DNA of 64,000 nt from Bacillus solimangrovi (lineage in GTDB: Bacteria > Bacillota > Bacilli > Bacillales > Bacillaceae_N), in NCBI RefSeq assembly GCF_001742425.1, contig NZ_MJEH01000044.1, forward strand, positions 1 to 64,000, in the 5' to 3' direction. The notes below the pieces were generated by a model. The model was not told the DNA's origin. It ran no database searches and saw only the letters and a program-made list of their open reading frames with translations. The stretch's first letter is position 1. Each line of letters begins with the position of its first letter. This document shows positions 18,659-27,643 of the stretch, piece by piece. The translations under genes and the position numbers were made by a program.

Positions 18659-18970
18659 ATGATATCAATTGAATCGAAGGAAATGTTTGAAACAGTTAAA
18701 AATAAAGAAAGCGTCATTTTTCTTTTTTCAGCAGATTGGTGCCCTGATTGTCGAGTAATCGAACCATTCTTACCTGATTTAGAAAAGAAGTATGACAAAT
18801 ATAAATTCTATTACGTGGATCGTGATGAATTCATAGATATTTGTGTTGAACTAGATATATTTGGAATACCAAGCTTCCTTGCATTTGAAAAAGGAGAAGA
18901 ATTAGGGCGTTTTGTTAGTAAAGATCGTAAAACACAAGAACAAATAGAAGACTTTATTGAAAGTTTATAA
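18659..18970 (+). CDS. ytpP: Thioredoxin-like protein YtpP
   Basis: A 103-residue thioredoxin-fold protein. The active site is WCPDC (Cys-Pro-Asp-Cys, about residues 27-31) inside FSADWCPDCRVIEPF, and the cis-Pro loop is IFGIPSFLAF. It is a cytosolic disulfide oxidoreductase or isomerase of unknown partner. Strong ribosome site AGGAGG ahead of the ATG. It lies 33 bases behind the EIIC-like gene and is closed by a terminator. Confidence 0.88.
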   Translation: MISIESKEMFETVKNKESVIFLFSADWCPDCRVIEPFLPDLEKKYDKYKFYYVDRDEFIDICVELDIFGIPSFLAFEKGEELGRFVSKDRKTQEQIEDFIESL

Positions 18971-18978
18971 TTGAAGAG

Positions 18979-19010
18979 GCAGCTTTTCTTATTAGGAAAG
19001 CTGCTTTTTA
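18979..19010 (+). terminator. Intrinsic terminator after ytpP
   Basis: GCAGCTTTTCT pairs with AGGAAAGCTGC (one G-U), followed by TTTTTA. Confidence 0.92.
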
Positions 19011-19287
19011 TCGGATGTTAATTAAAGCTGCGGATACAAGCTAAATGTCTAAAAAATTATAGGAAGCTTATCCTTTTGTAATAATAACATTGGAAAATAT
19101 CTGACTAGTTCAACTAAACATTAGAATTAACGAAAGAAAAATGCTATTAACATGGCTGATTATTGATATTAGTAGAATAACATCAATGAATAAAGATGAT
19201 TTTTTCTTTGCAATAGAACATGTTACACTATTGAAGGTGTCAGTCGTGGAAATGTGAAGAGGAAAAATAGGAAGGAGGAGAGTTACA
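19011..19287 (+). other. Intergenic region before ytpQ
   Basis: AT-rich, no gene-like frame with a ribosome site. It ends in GGAAGGAGGAG (19270-19280), the ytpQ ribosome site. I see no convincing promoter or operator. Confidence 0.5.
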
Positions 19288-20097
19288 TTGAAAATGGATA
19301 CGAAAAAGATGAGAAAAGAGTTAGAGACACGCCTAGAAGGTCCAAATAGAATACTGAAATTTGATAGAGAGAAAGATGAATTACGAGTTGAATTAAGTGA
19401 AACAAATCAAGGTATTAGTATTTCTCTTCCAGGAGTTATCGCGAAATATGAAGAACGTAAATCAAAAGCAATAGACGAAGTTGTCTATCATATAGAAGAA
19501 GCATTAAAAGCAATGGAAGAAACTCAAGAATTACAAGGAAAGGAAAAATACATCTTTCCTGTTGTTCGAGCAGCATCCTTTCCTGTTGAAACAAAGGATG
19601 GTAAGCCTTTAATATATGAAGAACATACAGCGGAAACAAGGATCTACTATGCGCTAGATCTAGGGAACAGTTATCGTCTTATTGACGAGCCTTTTGCTGA
19701 AAATGAAGGTTTAACGCATGAGCGATTAAAAGAAATTGCGAGGTTTAATGCACGTTCTTTGAGCACTGAAATGAAAAGTGATGAAGTAGCAGGTAACACA
19801 TTTTATTTTCTCAATTCCAATGATGGTTATGATGCAAGTCGATTATTGAATGAAACATTTCTTGAAAAGTTTGCAGCAGAAGTTCAAGGAGAAATGGCGA
19901 TTGCTGTACCACATGCTGATGTTTTGATTATGGCAGACATACGCAATGAGATGGGTTATGATATTTTAGCGCAAATGGCTATGAGCTTTTTTGCTGAAGG
20001 TCGTGTACCAATTACTGCAATGTCTTTCTTATATGAAAACAAAGAACTTGAGCCAATATTTATTTTAGCTCAAAAAAAACCAAAACGAAAAGAATAA
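19288..20097 (+). CDS. ytpQ: DUF1444 family protein YtpQ
   Basis: A 269-residue cytosolic protein of the DUF1444/YtpQ family, conserved in Bacillales next to ytpP and ytpR. Recognisable parts: [14 protein letters not shown] near residue 23 and a C-terminal [23 protein letters not shown]-like stretch (residues about 205-225). The function is unknown. The start is TTG with GGAGG nine bases upstream. ytpR starts 16 bases after the stop, so the two are an operon. Confidence 0.85.
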   Translation: MKMDTKKMRKELETRLEGPNRILKFDREKDELRVELSETNQGISISLPGVIAKYEERKSKAIDEVVYHIEEALKAMEETQELQGKEKYIFPVVRAASFPVETKDGKPLIYEEHTAETRIYYALDLGNSYRLIDEPFAENEGLTHERLKEIARFNARSLSTEMKSDEVAGNTFYFLNSNDGYDASRLLNETFLEKFAAEVQGEMAIAVPHADVLIMADIRNEMGYDILAQMAMSFFAEGRVPITAMSFLYENKELEPIFILAQKKPKRKE

Positions 20098-20113
20098 GAG
20101 AGGAAGATGAAGA

Positions 20114-20719
20114 ATGAATGCTTTTTATAATAAGGTTGGAATTGGAGATACTTTGCTAGTGGTTTTAAAGGATATAGAGAATTCCAAACGCGAAGTAGAG
20201 GTGAAAGGATCTGTAGCTCAAATTTATAACAATGAAACGAACGAAACGGTCGGTTATAACTTTTTTAACATTTCCGAAGAAATATCTATTGAAGCGAATG
20301 GTGTCGTTGATGTAAATGAAACCTTCGTAGCACAATTGAATCATATTTTAGAAAAAAATGGTCACTCTAGTAAAATAGACGTTGATTTTTCACCAAAATT
20401 TGTTGTTGGTTACGTTGAAGAGAAGAGCAAACATCCTAATGCAGATAAATTAAGTGTTTGTACAGTTGATGTTGGAAATGAAAAGTTGCAAATTGTCTGT
20501 GGTGCTCCTAATGTTGAGAAAGACCAAAAAGTCGTTGTAGCAAAAGTAGGAGCTGTTATGCCATCTGGAATGCTAATTAAGGAAGCCCAATTACGAGGTG
20601 TTGACTCTTATGGAATGATTTGTTCTGCTAAAGAATTAAATATGCCAAACGCACCTACAGAAAAGGGTATACTTGTTTTAACAGATAATGTGAAAATCGG
20701 AGAGGCTTTTGAATTCTAA
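20114..20719 (+). CDS. ytpR: YtpR-type tRNA-binding protein
   Basis: A 201-residue protein: an N-terminal DUF4479-type domain (about 1-90) and a C-terminal EMAP-like OB-fold tRNA-binding domain (about 93-200) as also found in the beta chain of Phe-tRNA synthetase. OB-fold motifs: HPNADKLSVCTVDVG, QIVCGAPNV and MICSAKEL. Probably an RNA-binding accessory factor; the exact role is unknown. Co-transcribed with ytpQ and closed by a terminator. Confidence 0.88.
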   Translation: MNAFYNKVGIGDTLLVVLKDIENSKREVEVKGSVAQIYNNETNETVGYNFFNISEEISIEANGVVDVNETFVAQLNHILEKNGHSSKIDVDFSPKFVVGYVEEKSKHPNADKLSVCTVDVGNEKLQIVCGAPNVEKDQKVVVAKVGAVMPSGMLIKEAQLRGVDSYGMICSAKELNMPNAPTEKGILVLTDNVKIGEAFEF

Positions 20720-20751
20720 ACCACTAGACATATGTTCTAGTGGTCTTTTTC
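20720..20751 (+). terminator. Intrinsic terminator after ytpR
   Basis: ACCACTAGA/TCTAGTGGT stem with a seven-base loop, then CTTTTTC. Confidence 0.92.
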
Positions 20752-20845
20752 GCTTATATACGAACCCTTTCTTTTCTTGTTAGAATAGAAGAAACTCTAA
20801 CAAATAAATGATTAATTAAGATAGGGAAGAAAGAGGAGTTGTATC

Positions 20846-23815
20846 ATGAATAATTGGCTGAAGAGCTTTTTTAAGAAAATAAATGATAATGAACAAGAAG
20901 AGCAATATATTGAAACAAAAGAACCTTCTATGCAGACGAATCGACGTGAGACTGAAGCAAAGGTCACTTATCAATACTCTAGTGGGAGATTTCGTTTCCC
21001 GGTAATTCCTGATGATAACAGGGAATCGCCATCACGGACAAAAGAACGAGAGCCCATTAAGAGACAGCGACCACATCCCAAGAGACGTGAACAGCATGAA
21101 CGTAATGATCAACAAGAAGAAGTAAAAAGTGTTCGTGTGAGCACAGTTTCTACAACTAAAAAGAGGTTCAAAAGAACTGATGTACCTTCGCCAATTTACG
21201 GTTATAACAAGCCTGGAAATTATTCAGAAGAAAAGCAATATGACTTTGAACATAATCGTGAACAAACCGCATCTTCAAATGAATCAGAAGAGCATCCAGT
21301 AATAAGAGAGAGCAATTTGGAACCAAATAGTCAGTTTCAATTAGTAGATGAGGATATAATGATAGGTGATGAAGAGAAAGATAAGGAAGATAATGTTATA
21401 TTAAAAAATGAAAGCGAATATATGAATGTTGATGAAAGTGCCGTAACTTTAGATAAGGAAGCTGATGATATTTCATTTGATCTAGATCAAAAGCAAGAAC
21501 AGAACATTCAACTCACTAATCTGGTAGAAGAGTATAAAGAAATACAGGGCATCGAAACGAATGAGGAGCAAGAAGCTCCAAGGAATTCCGATAAAGTGTT
21601 CTCTTTACAACCAGAACAATCAAGTGAACAGATTGAGGACGGGCAAGCAATCGAACATTCAATGGTTGATGAGCCTCACAATTTTGAAATAACGGTAGAT
21701 GAACAAGAAGACACTAATTCTGAAGAAAAAATTCTCGAAGATAAGATAGAGAGAGTGGAAGAGAAAACGAAAACTGCTAGGGAGCAGCCTTCTCAAGAGG
21801 TCAAACATTACAACAGTGAAGCTGTTCCATTCAATGTTTTAATGAGTAAAAAAGATAGACAATTAAAAAATGAAAGTGAAAATATGAATGTTAATGAAAG
21901 TGCTGTAACTTTAGATGAGGAAGCTGATGACCTTTTATTTGATCTAGAGCAAAAGCAAGAACAGAACATTCAACTCACTAATCTGGTAGAAAAGCATAAA
22001 GAAATACAGGGCATCGAAACAAATGAGGAGCAAGAAGCTCCAAGTAATTCCGATTATGTGTTCTCTCAACAACCAGAGCAATCAAGTGAACAGAATGAAC
22101 ACAGGCAAGCAACCGAACATTCAGTGGTTGATGAGCCTCACAATATTGAAATAGCGTTAGATGAACAAGAAGACACTAATTCTGAAGAAAAAATTCTCGA
22201 AGATAAAATAGAAAAAGTGGAAGAGAAAACGAGAACTGTTATAGAGCAATCTTCTCAAGAGGTCAAGCGGAATAAGAGTGGAGCTGTCCCATTCAATGTT
22301 TTAATGAGTAAAAAAGATAGACAAAAATGGGAAGAGGGAGCTTCTAAAGAGAATTCGTCTGTATCACATTCTAAAACAATTGCTACATACAAAAAGCCAC
22401 AATTATCGTTATTAGATATTCCTGAACAAACATATGAGCATAATGATGAATGGCTGGAAGAACAAAGGAACTTACTAAATGAAACGTTACAAAATTTTAA
22501 TGTGAACGCACATGTTGTTAATGTAACGTGTGGACCAGCTGTTACGAGATTTGAGGTACAACCAGAACGAGGAGTTAAGGTCAGTAAAATCACGAACTTG
22601 ACAGATGACATTAAGTTGAACATGGCTGCAAAAGATATTCGTATGGAAGCACCAATACCAGGGAAGAATGCGATTGGAATAGAAGTCCCAAATCAGAAGA
22701 GTACACCAGTATTTATTCGTGAAATTTTGCGGAGCCCAGCTTTTATGAAGAGCGAATCTCCATTAACAGTATCTTTAGGGCTTGATATTGCAGGTGAACC
22801 GATTGTAACCGACTTAAGGAAGATGCCTCATGGGTTGATTGCAGGTGCTACTGGCTCTGGGAAGAGTGTTTGCATTAATTCTATTCTTATTAGTTTGATG
22901 TACAAGTCAAATCCAGAAGATGTTAAGCTGATGTTAATTGATCCGAAAATGGTTGAATTGGCTCCTTATAACGGTGTGCCACACTTAGTAAGTCCAGTAA
23001 TTACAGATGTTAAAGCTGCTACGGCTGCATTAAAATGGGCCGTTGATGAAATGGAACGACGTTATAAGGTTTTTCATCATGAAGGTGTTCGAGATATTAA
23101 TCGATTTAATCAGAAGATTGTTAACGAACAACACAAGGGTGAAAAAATGCCTTATTTAGTTATTATTATTGATGAGTTAGCAGATTTAATGATGATGTCT
23201 CCTCATGATGTTGAGGAAGCAGTTTGTCGCATTGCTCAAAAAGCAAGAGCTTGTGGAATTCATTTACTACTTGCGACTCAACGTCCTTCAGTTGATGTCA
23301 TAACAGGATTAATAAAGGCTAATATTCCAACAAGAGTTGCCTTTTCAGTCTCTTCGCAAGTTGATTCAAGAACAATTATAGATACTAGCGGGGCTGAGAA
23401 GTTATTAGGAAAGGGAGATATGTTATTCCTTGAAAATGGAAAGTCAGAGTCATTGCGGATTCAAGGGAATTTTGTTTCAGATGATGAAATTGACCGTGTT
23501 GTAGATTTCGTAAAAAAACAACGAAAACCACATTATTTATTTGAGCAAGAGGAGTTAATCAAGCAACACCATGTATCTGAGGAAGAAGATGAATTATTTG
23601 TAGAAGCATGTGATTTTGTATTAGAGCAAGATGGTGCATCCGCATCAAGCTTACAACGTCGCTTCCAGATTGGTTACAATCGTGCTGCCAGATTAGTAGA
23701 GTCAATGGAAGCTCGAGGAATTGTTTCACCTCAAAAAGGAAGTAAACCAAGGGATATTTTAGTATCGAGAGAACAGTTAGAACAGATATTTGATGATAAA
23801 AAAGTTATTATGTAG
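20846..23815 (+). CDS. sftA: DNA translocase SftA (FtsK/SpoIIIE family) with duplicated linker
   Basis: Soluble septum-associated translocase that moves chromosome ends away from the closing division site. 989 residues; B. subtilis SftA is about 952. Order: N-terminal membrane-free localisation region (about 1-60), a long acidic Glu/Gln-rich linker (about 60-500), then the FtsK motor with Walker A GATGSGKS at 667-674 and Walker B LVIIIDELADL (Asp776), then the C-terminal gamma winged helix (about 915-980) that reads chromosome orientation sequences. No transmembrane segment, which separates it from SpoIIIE. The linker holds two tandem 154-residue copies (186-339 and 340-493), described separately. 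The motor and gamma domains look intact. Confidence 0.95.
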   Translation: MNNWLKSFFKKINDNEQEEQYIETKEPSMQTNRRETEAKVTYQYSSGRFRFPVIPDDNRESPSRTKEREPIKRQRPHPKRREQHERNDQQEEVKSVRVSTVSTTKKRFKRTDVPSPIYGYNKPGNYSEEKQYDFEHNREQTASSNESEEHPVIRESNLEPNSQFQLVDEDIMIGDEEKDKEDNVILKNESEYMNVDESAVTLDKEADDISFDLDQKQEQNIQLTNLVEEYKEIQGIETNEEQEAPRNSDKVFSLQPEQSSEQIEDGQAIEHSMVDEPHNFEITVDEQEDTNSEEKILEDKIERVEEKTKTAREQPSQEVKHYNSEAVPFNVLMSKKDRQLKNESENMNVNESAVTLDEEADDLLFDLEQKQEQNIQLTNLVEKHKEIQGIETNEEQEAPSNSDYVFSQQPEQSSEQNEHRQATEHSVVDEPHNIEIALDEQEDTNSEEKILEDKIEKVEEKTRTVIEQSSQEVKRNKSGAVPFNVLMSKKDRQKWEEGASKENSSVSHSKTIATYKKPQLSLLDIPEQTYEHNDEWLEEQRNLLNETLQNFNVNAHVVNVTCGPAVTRFEVQPERGVKVSKITNLTDDIKLNMAAKDIRMEAPIPGKNAIGIEVPNQKSTPVFIREILRSPAFMKSESPLTVSLGLDIAGEPIVTDLRKMPHGLIAGATGSGKSVCINSILISLMYKSNPEDVKLMLIDPKMVELAPYNGVPHLVSPVITDVKAATAALKWAVDEMERRYKVFHHEGVRDINRFNQKIVNEQHKGEKMPYLVIIIDELADLMMMSPHDVEEAVCRIAQKARACGIHLLLATQRPSVDVITGLIKANIPTRVAFSVSSQVDSRTIIDTSGAEKLLGKGDMLFLENGKSESLRIQGNFVSDDEIDRVVDFVKKQRKPHYLFEQEELIKQHHVSEEEDELFVEACDFVLEQDGASASSLQRRFQIGYNRAARLVESMEARGIVSPQKGSKPRDILVSREQLEQIFDDKKVIM
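21401..21862 (+). repeat. Tandem duplication in sftA, copy 1
   Basis: 462 bases (154 codons, in frame), from TTAAAAAATGAAAGCGAA to the codons for MSKKDRQ. Copy 2 follows with no gap. Long blocks such as the codons for QEQNIQLTNLVE and NSEEKILEDKIE are identical at nucleotide level. Confidence 0.95.
21863..22324 (+). repeat. Tandem duplication in sftA, copy 2
   Basis: Second 462-base copy, also ending in the codons for MSKKDRQ. The differences from copy 1 are scattered single changes, so the duplication is recent but not brand-new. Confidence 0.95.
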
Positions 23816-23860
23816 CATGTAAAAACTGGATAATAAATCACTTATAAATACCATTAGTTC

Positions 23861-23908
23861 AATAACTCCCCAATTGTTCAATTCAGCATTGGGGAGTTAT
23901 TTTATAAT
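23861..23908 (+). terminator. Intrinsic terminator after sftA
   Basis: Perfect 14-bp stem AATAACTCCCCAAT/ATTGGGGAGTTATT followed by a short T-rich tail. Confidence 0.88.
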
Positions 23909-24061
23909 ACTAAGTCCAAGAATCTTTAGTGCTTTAAAATAATTGAATATTAAGAGGAGAGAAACTAATTGACGAATTTCGTAAAATTTGTTTTAATGTA
24001 AGAGTACAAATTGTTCTCTTAATGAAATAAATTCTTTTCATTAGGATTTTAATAGTCATTT

Positions 24062-24090
24062 TTGTCAGAAAAATTACATATTAATCTATT
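24062..24090 (+). promoter_or_regulatory. Possible promoter of the TAXI-TRAP operon
   Basis: TTGTCA (24062-24067), 17-base spacer, TCTATT (24085-24090). The -10 is poor. If used, transcription would start near 24097, just at the cre-like site. Confidence 0.35.
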
Positions 24091-24099
24091 TAAAAAAGA

Positions 24100-24113
24100 T
24101 GTTAGCGGTATCA
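24100..24113 (+). promoter_or_regulatory. cre-like CcpA site before the TAXI-TRAP operon
   Basis: TGTTAGCGGTATCA agrees with the cre consensus TGWAANCGNTNWCA at all fixed positions except the fourth (T for A). It would allow CcpA, encoded in this window, to repress solute uptake on preferred sugars. Confidence 0.5.
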
Positions 24114-24137
24114 TTGTTAACTTCAAAAAGGTTGTAT

Positions 24138-24157
24138 CCATTGTTAATTAACAATGG
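24138..24157. promoter_or_regulatory. Perfect 20-bp palindrome, candidate operator
   Basis: CCATTGTTAATTAACAATGG is fully self-complementary and lies 39 bases before the TAXI start codon. A further half-site ATTGTTAA is at 24113-24120, 27 bases upstream of the same half in the palindrome, suggesting a dimeric repressor or activator with two contacts. There is no T run, so it is not a terminator. Confidence 0.6.
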
Positions 24158-24195
24158 TTCATTTTATTTAATAATAGAAAGAAGGGATTTTTACC

Positions 24196-25227
24196 ATGAA
24201 AAAGAATTGGTTACTTTCTCTTGTCTTAATGCTAGCAATGTCAATTGTACTTGTAGCATGTGGCGGAGGCGCAAATGAAGAACCAGCTTCAGAAGGTGAA
24301 GGCACAACTGAACAAACTGAAGCTCCAGCAGAAGGTAATTTTGTAACAGACCTTCAATTGGGTACAGGAAGTACAGGTGGTACATACTTCCCGCTTGGTC
24401 AAGAAATTGCTACAGTGTTAAACAACAATGTTGGAACTGAAGGATTTAATGTAAGCGCAGTTTCAACAGGTGCTTCAAATGATAACTTAGCACGTATCAT
24501 GCGTGACGAATTACAACTAGGTATGGCAGTTCACATTCCAGTGCAAAATGCTGTAGAAGGTAAAGGTGAATTTGAAGGGGTACCAGTTGATAATGTTGGC
24601 TTTATCGGTCATATTTATCCAGAAGTAATGCAAGTTGTTACATTAGGTTCTACTGGTATTGAAACAATCGATCAATTAAAAGGTAAAAAAGTTGCAATTG
24701 GTCCTCCAGGTAGTGGAACGCAAGCAGCTGCAAAACAAATTCTTGAAGCTTATGGCTTGAATGATGGCGATTATACTGCATTTGAAGAAGGATTTGGCGA
24801 TGCAAAAAATAAACTTCAAGATGGTCAAGTTGATGCAACATTTGGTTTCTTAGGATTACCAGCATCATCAATCGATGAATTACAAGCACAAACTAAAGAT
24901 GTTAAGTTCCTTCCTATTGAAGGTGACGCTCTAGCAACGATTGAAGGAAACACTGGTTATGAAGCATTTGTTATTCCTGCAGATTCGTTTGAATGGTTAA
25001 ATGCTCCAGTTAACACAATCACTGCTTATGCAGTTCTTGTTGGTTCAACATCACAAATTAGTGAAGAGCTAGGATATGAAATTACAAAAGCATTATTTGA
25101 GAATGCAGGAAGCATTTCTCATACACAAGGTGCACACATTACGAAAGAAAATGCACTTAAAGGTTCTAACGGTCTTCCATTGCACCCAGGTGCTAAGAAG
25201 TACTTTGAAGAAGCAGGTATTGAATAA
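24196..25227 (+). CDS. TAXI-family TRAP transporter solute-binding lipoprotein
   Basis: Extracytoplasmic substrate receptor of a TAXI-TRAP transporter, 343 residues. Lipoprotein signal with lipobox LVAC, acylated Cys22, then a Glu-rich spacer to about residue 48. The TAXI signature is LGTGSTGGTYFPLGQEIA (about 54-71), and a second family block is GKKVAIGPPGSGTQAAAKQI. Such receptors bind small acids such as glutamate or C4-dicarboxylates; the ligand is not readable here. It is followed by two hairpins and then the fused permease. Confidence 0.93.
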   Translation: MKKNWLLSLVLMLAMSIVLVACGGGANEEPASEGEGTTEQTEAPAEGNFVTDLQLGTGSTGGTYFPLGQEIATVLNNNVGTEGFNVSAVSTGASNDNLARIMRDELQLGMAVHIPVQNAVEGKGEFEGVPVDNVGFIGHIYPEVMQVVTLGSTGIETIDQLKGKKVAIGPPGSGTQAAAKQILEAYGLNDGDYTAFEEGFGDAKNKLQDGQVDATFGFLGLPASSIDELQAQTKDVKFLPIEGDALATIEGNTGYEAFVIPADSFEWLNAPVNTITAYAVLVGSTSQISEELGYEITKALFENAGSISHTQGAHITKENALKGSNGLPLHPGAKKYFEEAGIE

Positions 25228-25238
25228 TAAGAAATATT

Positions 25239-25265
25239 GGCCGGACTACATGTCCGGCCTTTTAT
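25239..25265 (+). terminator. Intercistronic terminator-like hairpin in the TRAP operon
   Basis: GGCCGGAC/GTCCGGCC stem, five-base loop, then TTTT. The short T run suggests partial termination, which would give more receptor than permease mRNA. Confidence 0.75.
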
Positions 25266-25282
25266 CCGAAAAAAAGGATAGA

Positions 25283-25326
25283 ACCCCCAATAAAGAGTAG
25301 GAATGTTCTTACTTTTTATTGGGGGT
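25283..25326 (+). other. Long hairpin between receptor and permease genes
   Basis: A 17-bp stem (ACCCCCAATAAAGAGTA with TACTTTTTATTGGGGGT, one G-U) and a ten-base loop, with no T run on the forward strand. Probably an mRNA stability or processing element. Confidence 0.65.
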
Positions 25327-25386
25327 AACAAAAAGTAATTGATCAAGTGGGAGAAGAACTTCGTATTAAATAATGGTGGTGAAGAT

Positions 25387-27333
25387 ATGGCACAGCAAGA
25401 ACAATTAAATCAGGAAGAACTACTAGCAAAATATGATCGCGAACATGCTTATCGAACAAAATTAGGATTTTTAGGTTGGCTTGTTCTAATCGTGGGGATT
25501 GCTTTAACCCTTTTTCATCTATTTACAGCTTTTCGTGGAGTTTACCCATCCCAAATTCAAGGTCCAATTCATTTAGGAACGGGACTATTACTTATCTATA
25601 TTCTCTATCCAGCTAAGAAGGAGTGGGCAAAGAAACCAGGCGTTCCTTGGTATGATGTAGTTTTAGGGTTTACAGCTTTAGCTACAAATTATTACATTGT
25701 ATTTAATTATGAGCGTATTGTAAGTAAAGCAATAATTTTAGGTTATACAGATTTTGATGTAATTGTTGCCTCTGTAGGTATTATCCTTCTGTTAGAAGCA
25801 ACAAGACGTGCAGTTGGCTTGCCGATAGTAATTATTGCTTCAGCAGCAATTGCGTATGGTTTATGGGGTAAAGGCATTCCGGTATTTGGGCATGCAGGAT
25901 TTGAATGGAGCAACTTAAGTACAGAAATGTTCTTTAAGACAAATGCAATTTTTGGTATTCCAATTCAAATTTCTTCCCAATACATTTATTTATTCTTATT
26001 CTTCGGAGTAATGTTAGTTAAAACTGATATTGGTAAATTTTTCAATGACCTTGCTTTTGCGCTAACTGGGCGCTTCACTGGAGGAACAGCAAAAGCCGCA
26101 GTAGCAGCAAGTGCATTGCAAGGAATGGTAACAGGGAGTTCAGTAGCTAATACTGTGGGTTCAGGATCATTTACAATTCCAATGATGAAACGTGCAAAAT
26201 TCCGCCCTGAATTTGCAGCTGCTGCAGAAGCTTCGGCATCAACTGGTGGACAAATCATGCCTCCTATAATGGGAGCTGCAGCGTTCATTATGGCAGAATA
26301 TACTGGTGTTCCGTATAGTGAAATCATTATTATTGCAATTATTCCTGCAGTTCTTTATTTCTCTGGTGTATTTATGGGTACACACTTTGAGGCAAAAAAG
26401 CACGGTATTCTAGGTGTACCAAAAGATGAATTGCCAAAAATGAGTATGCTAATTAAAAGGTTTGATCTACTAATTCCTTTGATTACGATAGTTGGTTTGC
26501 TTCTCTCTGGAAGAACAGCTACGTATGCCGCATTATGGGGAATTGGTGCAGCTTATATCGTAAGTTTGTTCCGTAAAGATACAAGACTTTCTGTGAAAGA
26601 AACAATTAATGCTTTAGCAGAAGGTGCAAGAACAGCTCTTCCAGTTATATCCGCATGTGCTACGGCAGGTATTGTTGTAGGTATTGTCGTTTTAACTGGT
26701 TTAGGTGGAAAAATTGCAGGAGGAATTGTTCAATTAGCGAATGGTCAGTTCTTCTTAATTCTTTTCTTAACAATGATTGCATGTATTATTCTTGGCATGG
26801 GATTACCAACGACAGCAAACTATGTAGTAACGGCTTCAATGGCAGCTCCAGCTATACTTGGAGCGTTTCCTGACATTCCGATTATTGCAGTTCATATGTT
26901 TGTATTTTATTTCGGTATTGTTGCTGATATCACACCGCCTGTATGTTTGGCTGCTTATGCAGGAGCAGGTATAGCAGGAGCAAATCCTATGAAATCTGGT
27001 GTGAATGCCTTTAAGCTGGCCATTGCCGCATTTATCATTCCTTACGTATTTGTTTCAAATCCGGTGTTATTGTTGCAAAACGATGCTAACATAATGAATG
27101 TAACACCAGCGTTAGTAACAGCGTTGCTTGGAATGGCAGCAATCAGTGCGTCAATGATGGGTTATTTTAATAAGAAAACAAACATGTTTGAACGTATCAT
27201 ACTATTTGCTGCAGGTATATTATTAGTTTATCCTGAGATTACAGTCTCTGTTGTAGGTATTGTAATATTAGTAGTTATTTATGCTTACCAACGATTCATT
27301 AAGAAGGATAGCGGTACAATGCCAGCAGTATAA
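25387..27333 (+). CDS. TRAP transporter fused permease (DctQM type)
   Basis: Na+-dependent TRAP membrane subunit, 648 residues, with the small (4 TM) and large (12 TM) subunits fused as usual for TAXI systems. Large-subunit signatures: GMVTGSSVANTVGSGSFTIP (about residue 245), ASASTGGQIMPPIMGAAAF and GMGLPTTANYV. The start at 25387 is supported by GGTGGTGAAG; an in-frame codon at 25339 lacks a ribosome site. It works with the lipoprotein receptor just upstream. Closed by a strong terminator. Confidence 0.94.
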   Translation: MAQQEQLNQEELLAKYDREHAYRTKLGFLGWLVLIVGIALTLFHLFTAFRGVYPSQIQGPIHLGTGLLLIYILYPAKKEWAKKPGVPWYDVVLGFTALATNYYIVFNYERIVSKAIILGYTDFDVIVASVGIILLLEATRRAVGLPIVIIASAAIAYGLWGKGIPVFGHAGFEWSNLSTEMFFKTNAIFGIPIQISSQYIYLFLFFGVMLVKTDIGKFFNDLAFALTGRFTGGTAKAAVAASALQGMVTGSSVANTVGSGSFTIPMMKRAKFRPEFAAAAEASASTGGQIMPPIMGAAAFIMAEYTGVPYSEIIIIAIIPAVLYFSGVFMGTHFEAKKHGILGVPKDELPKMSMLIKRFDLLIPLITIVGLLLSGRTATYAALWGIGAAYIVSLFRKDTRLSVKETINALAEGARTALPVISACATAGIVVGIVVLTGLGGKIAGGIVQLANGQFFLILFLTMIACIILGMGLPTTANYVVTASMAAPAILGAFPDIPIIAVHMFVFYFGIVADITPPVCLAAYAGAGIAGANPMKSGVNAFKLAIAAFIIPYVFVSNPVLLLQNDANIMNVTPALVTALLGMAAISASMMGYFNKKTNMFERIILFAAGILLVYPEITVSVVGIVILVVIYAYQRFIKKDSGTMPAV

Positions 27334-27342
27334 TTACTATAA

Positions 27343-27392
27343 AAGAATGTTAGAAGGAATGAGTATTATATCCTTTTAACATTCTTTTTTTC
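27343..27392 (+). terminator. Intrinsic terminator after the TRAP operon
   Basis: AAGAATGTTAGAAGGA pairs with TCCTTTTAACATTCTT (one G-U), followed by TTTTTT. Confidence 0.92.
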
Positions 27393-27643
27393 ATGCATTA
27401 TAAAATCGTATTACACGGTTTGTTCCATCTAGTAACAATAGTTAAAGTTTGCAAGAGGTCGATTATTAATCTACGTCAAATAGGTTAATTTTAAGTTTGA
27501 AAGGATATGATTAGAAAAAAGATACTTTATTTACTTCTCCAATAATAACGTATATGATGGTACAAGGAAGGGTTTAATGCTATTGCTAGAAGTAATAGTA
27601 TTTTAAAGAACTCAGAAATGACTGGTGAAATAAGGAGTAACCG
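27393..27643 (+). other. Intergenic region before the NAPRTase gene
   Basis: AT-rich, with no frame carrying a ribosome site and no operator that I recognise. It ends with AAGGAG (27633-27638), the ribosome site of the next gene. Confidence 0.45.
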
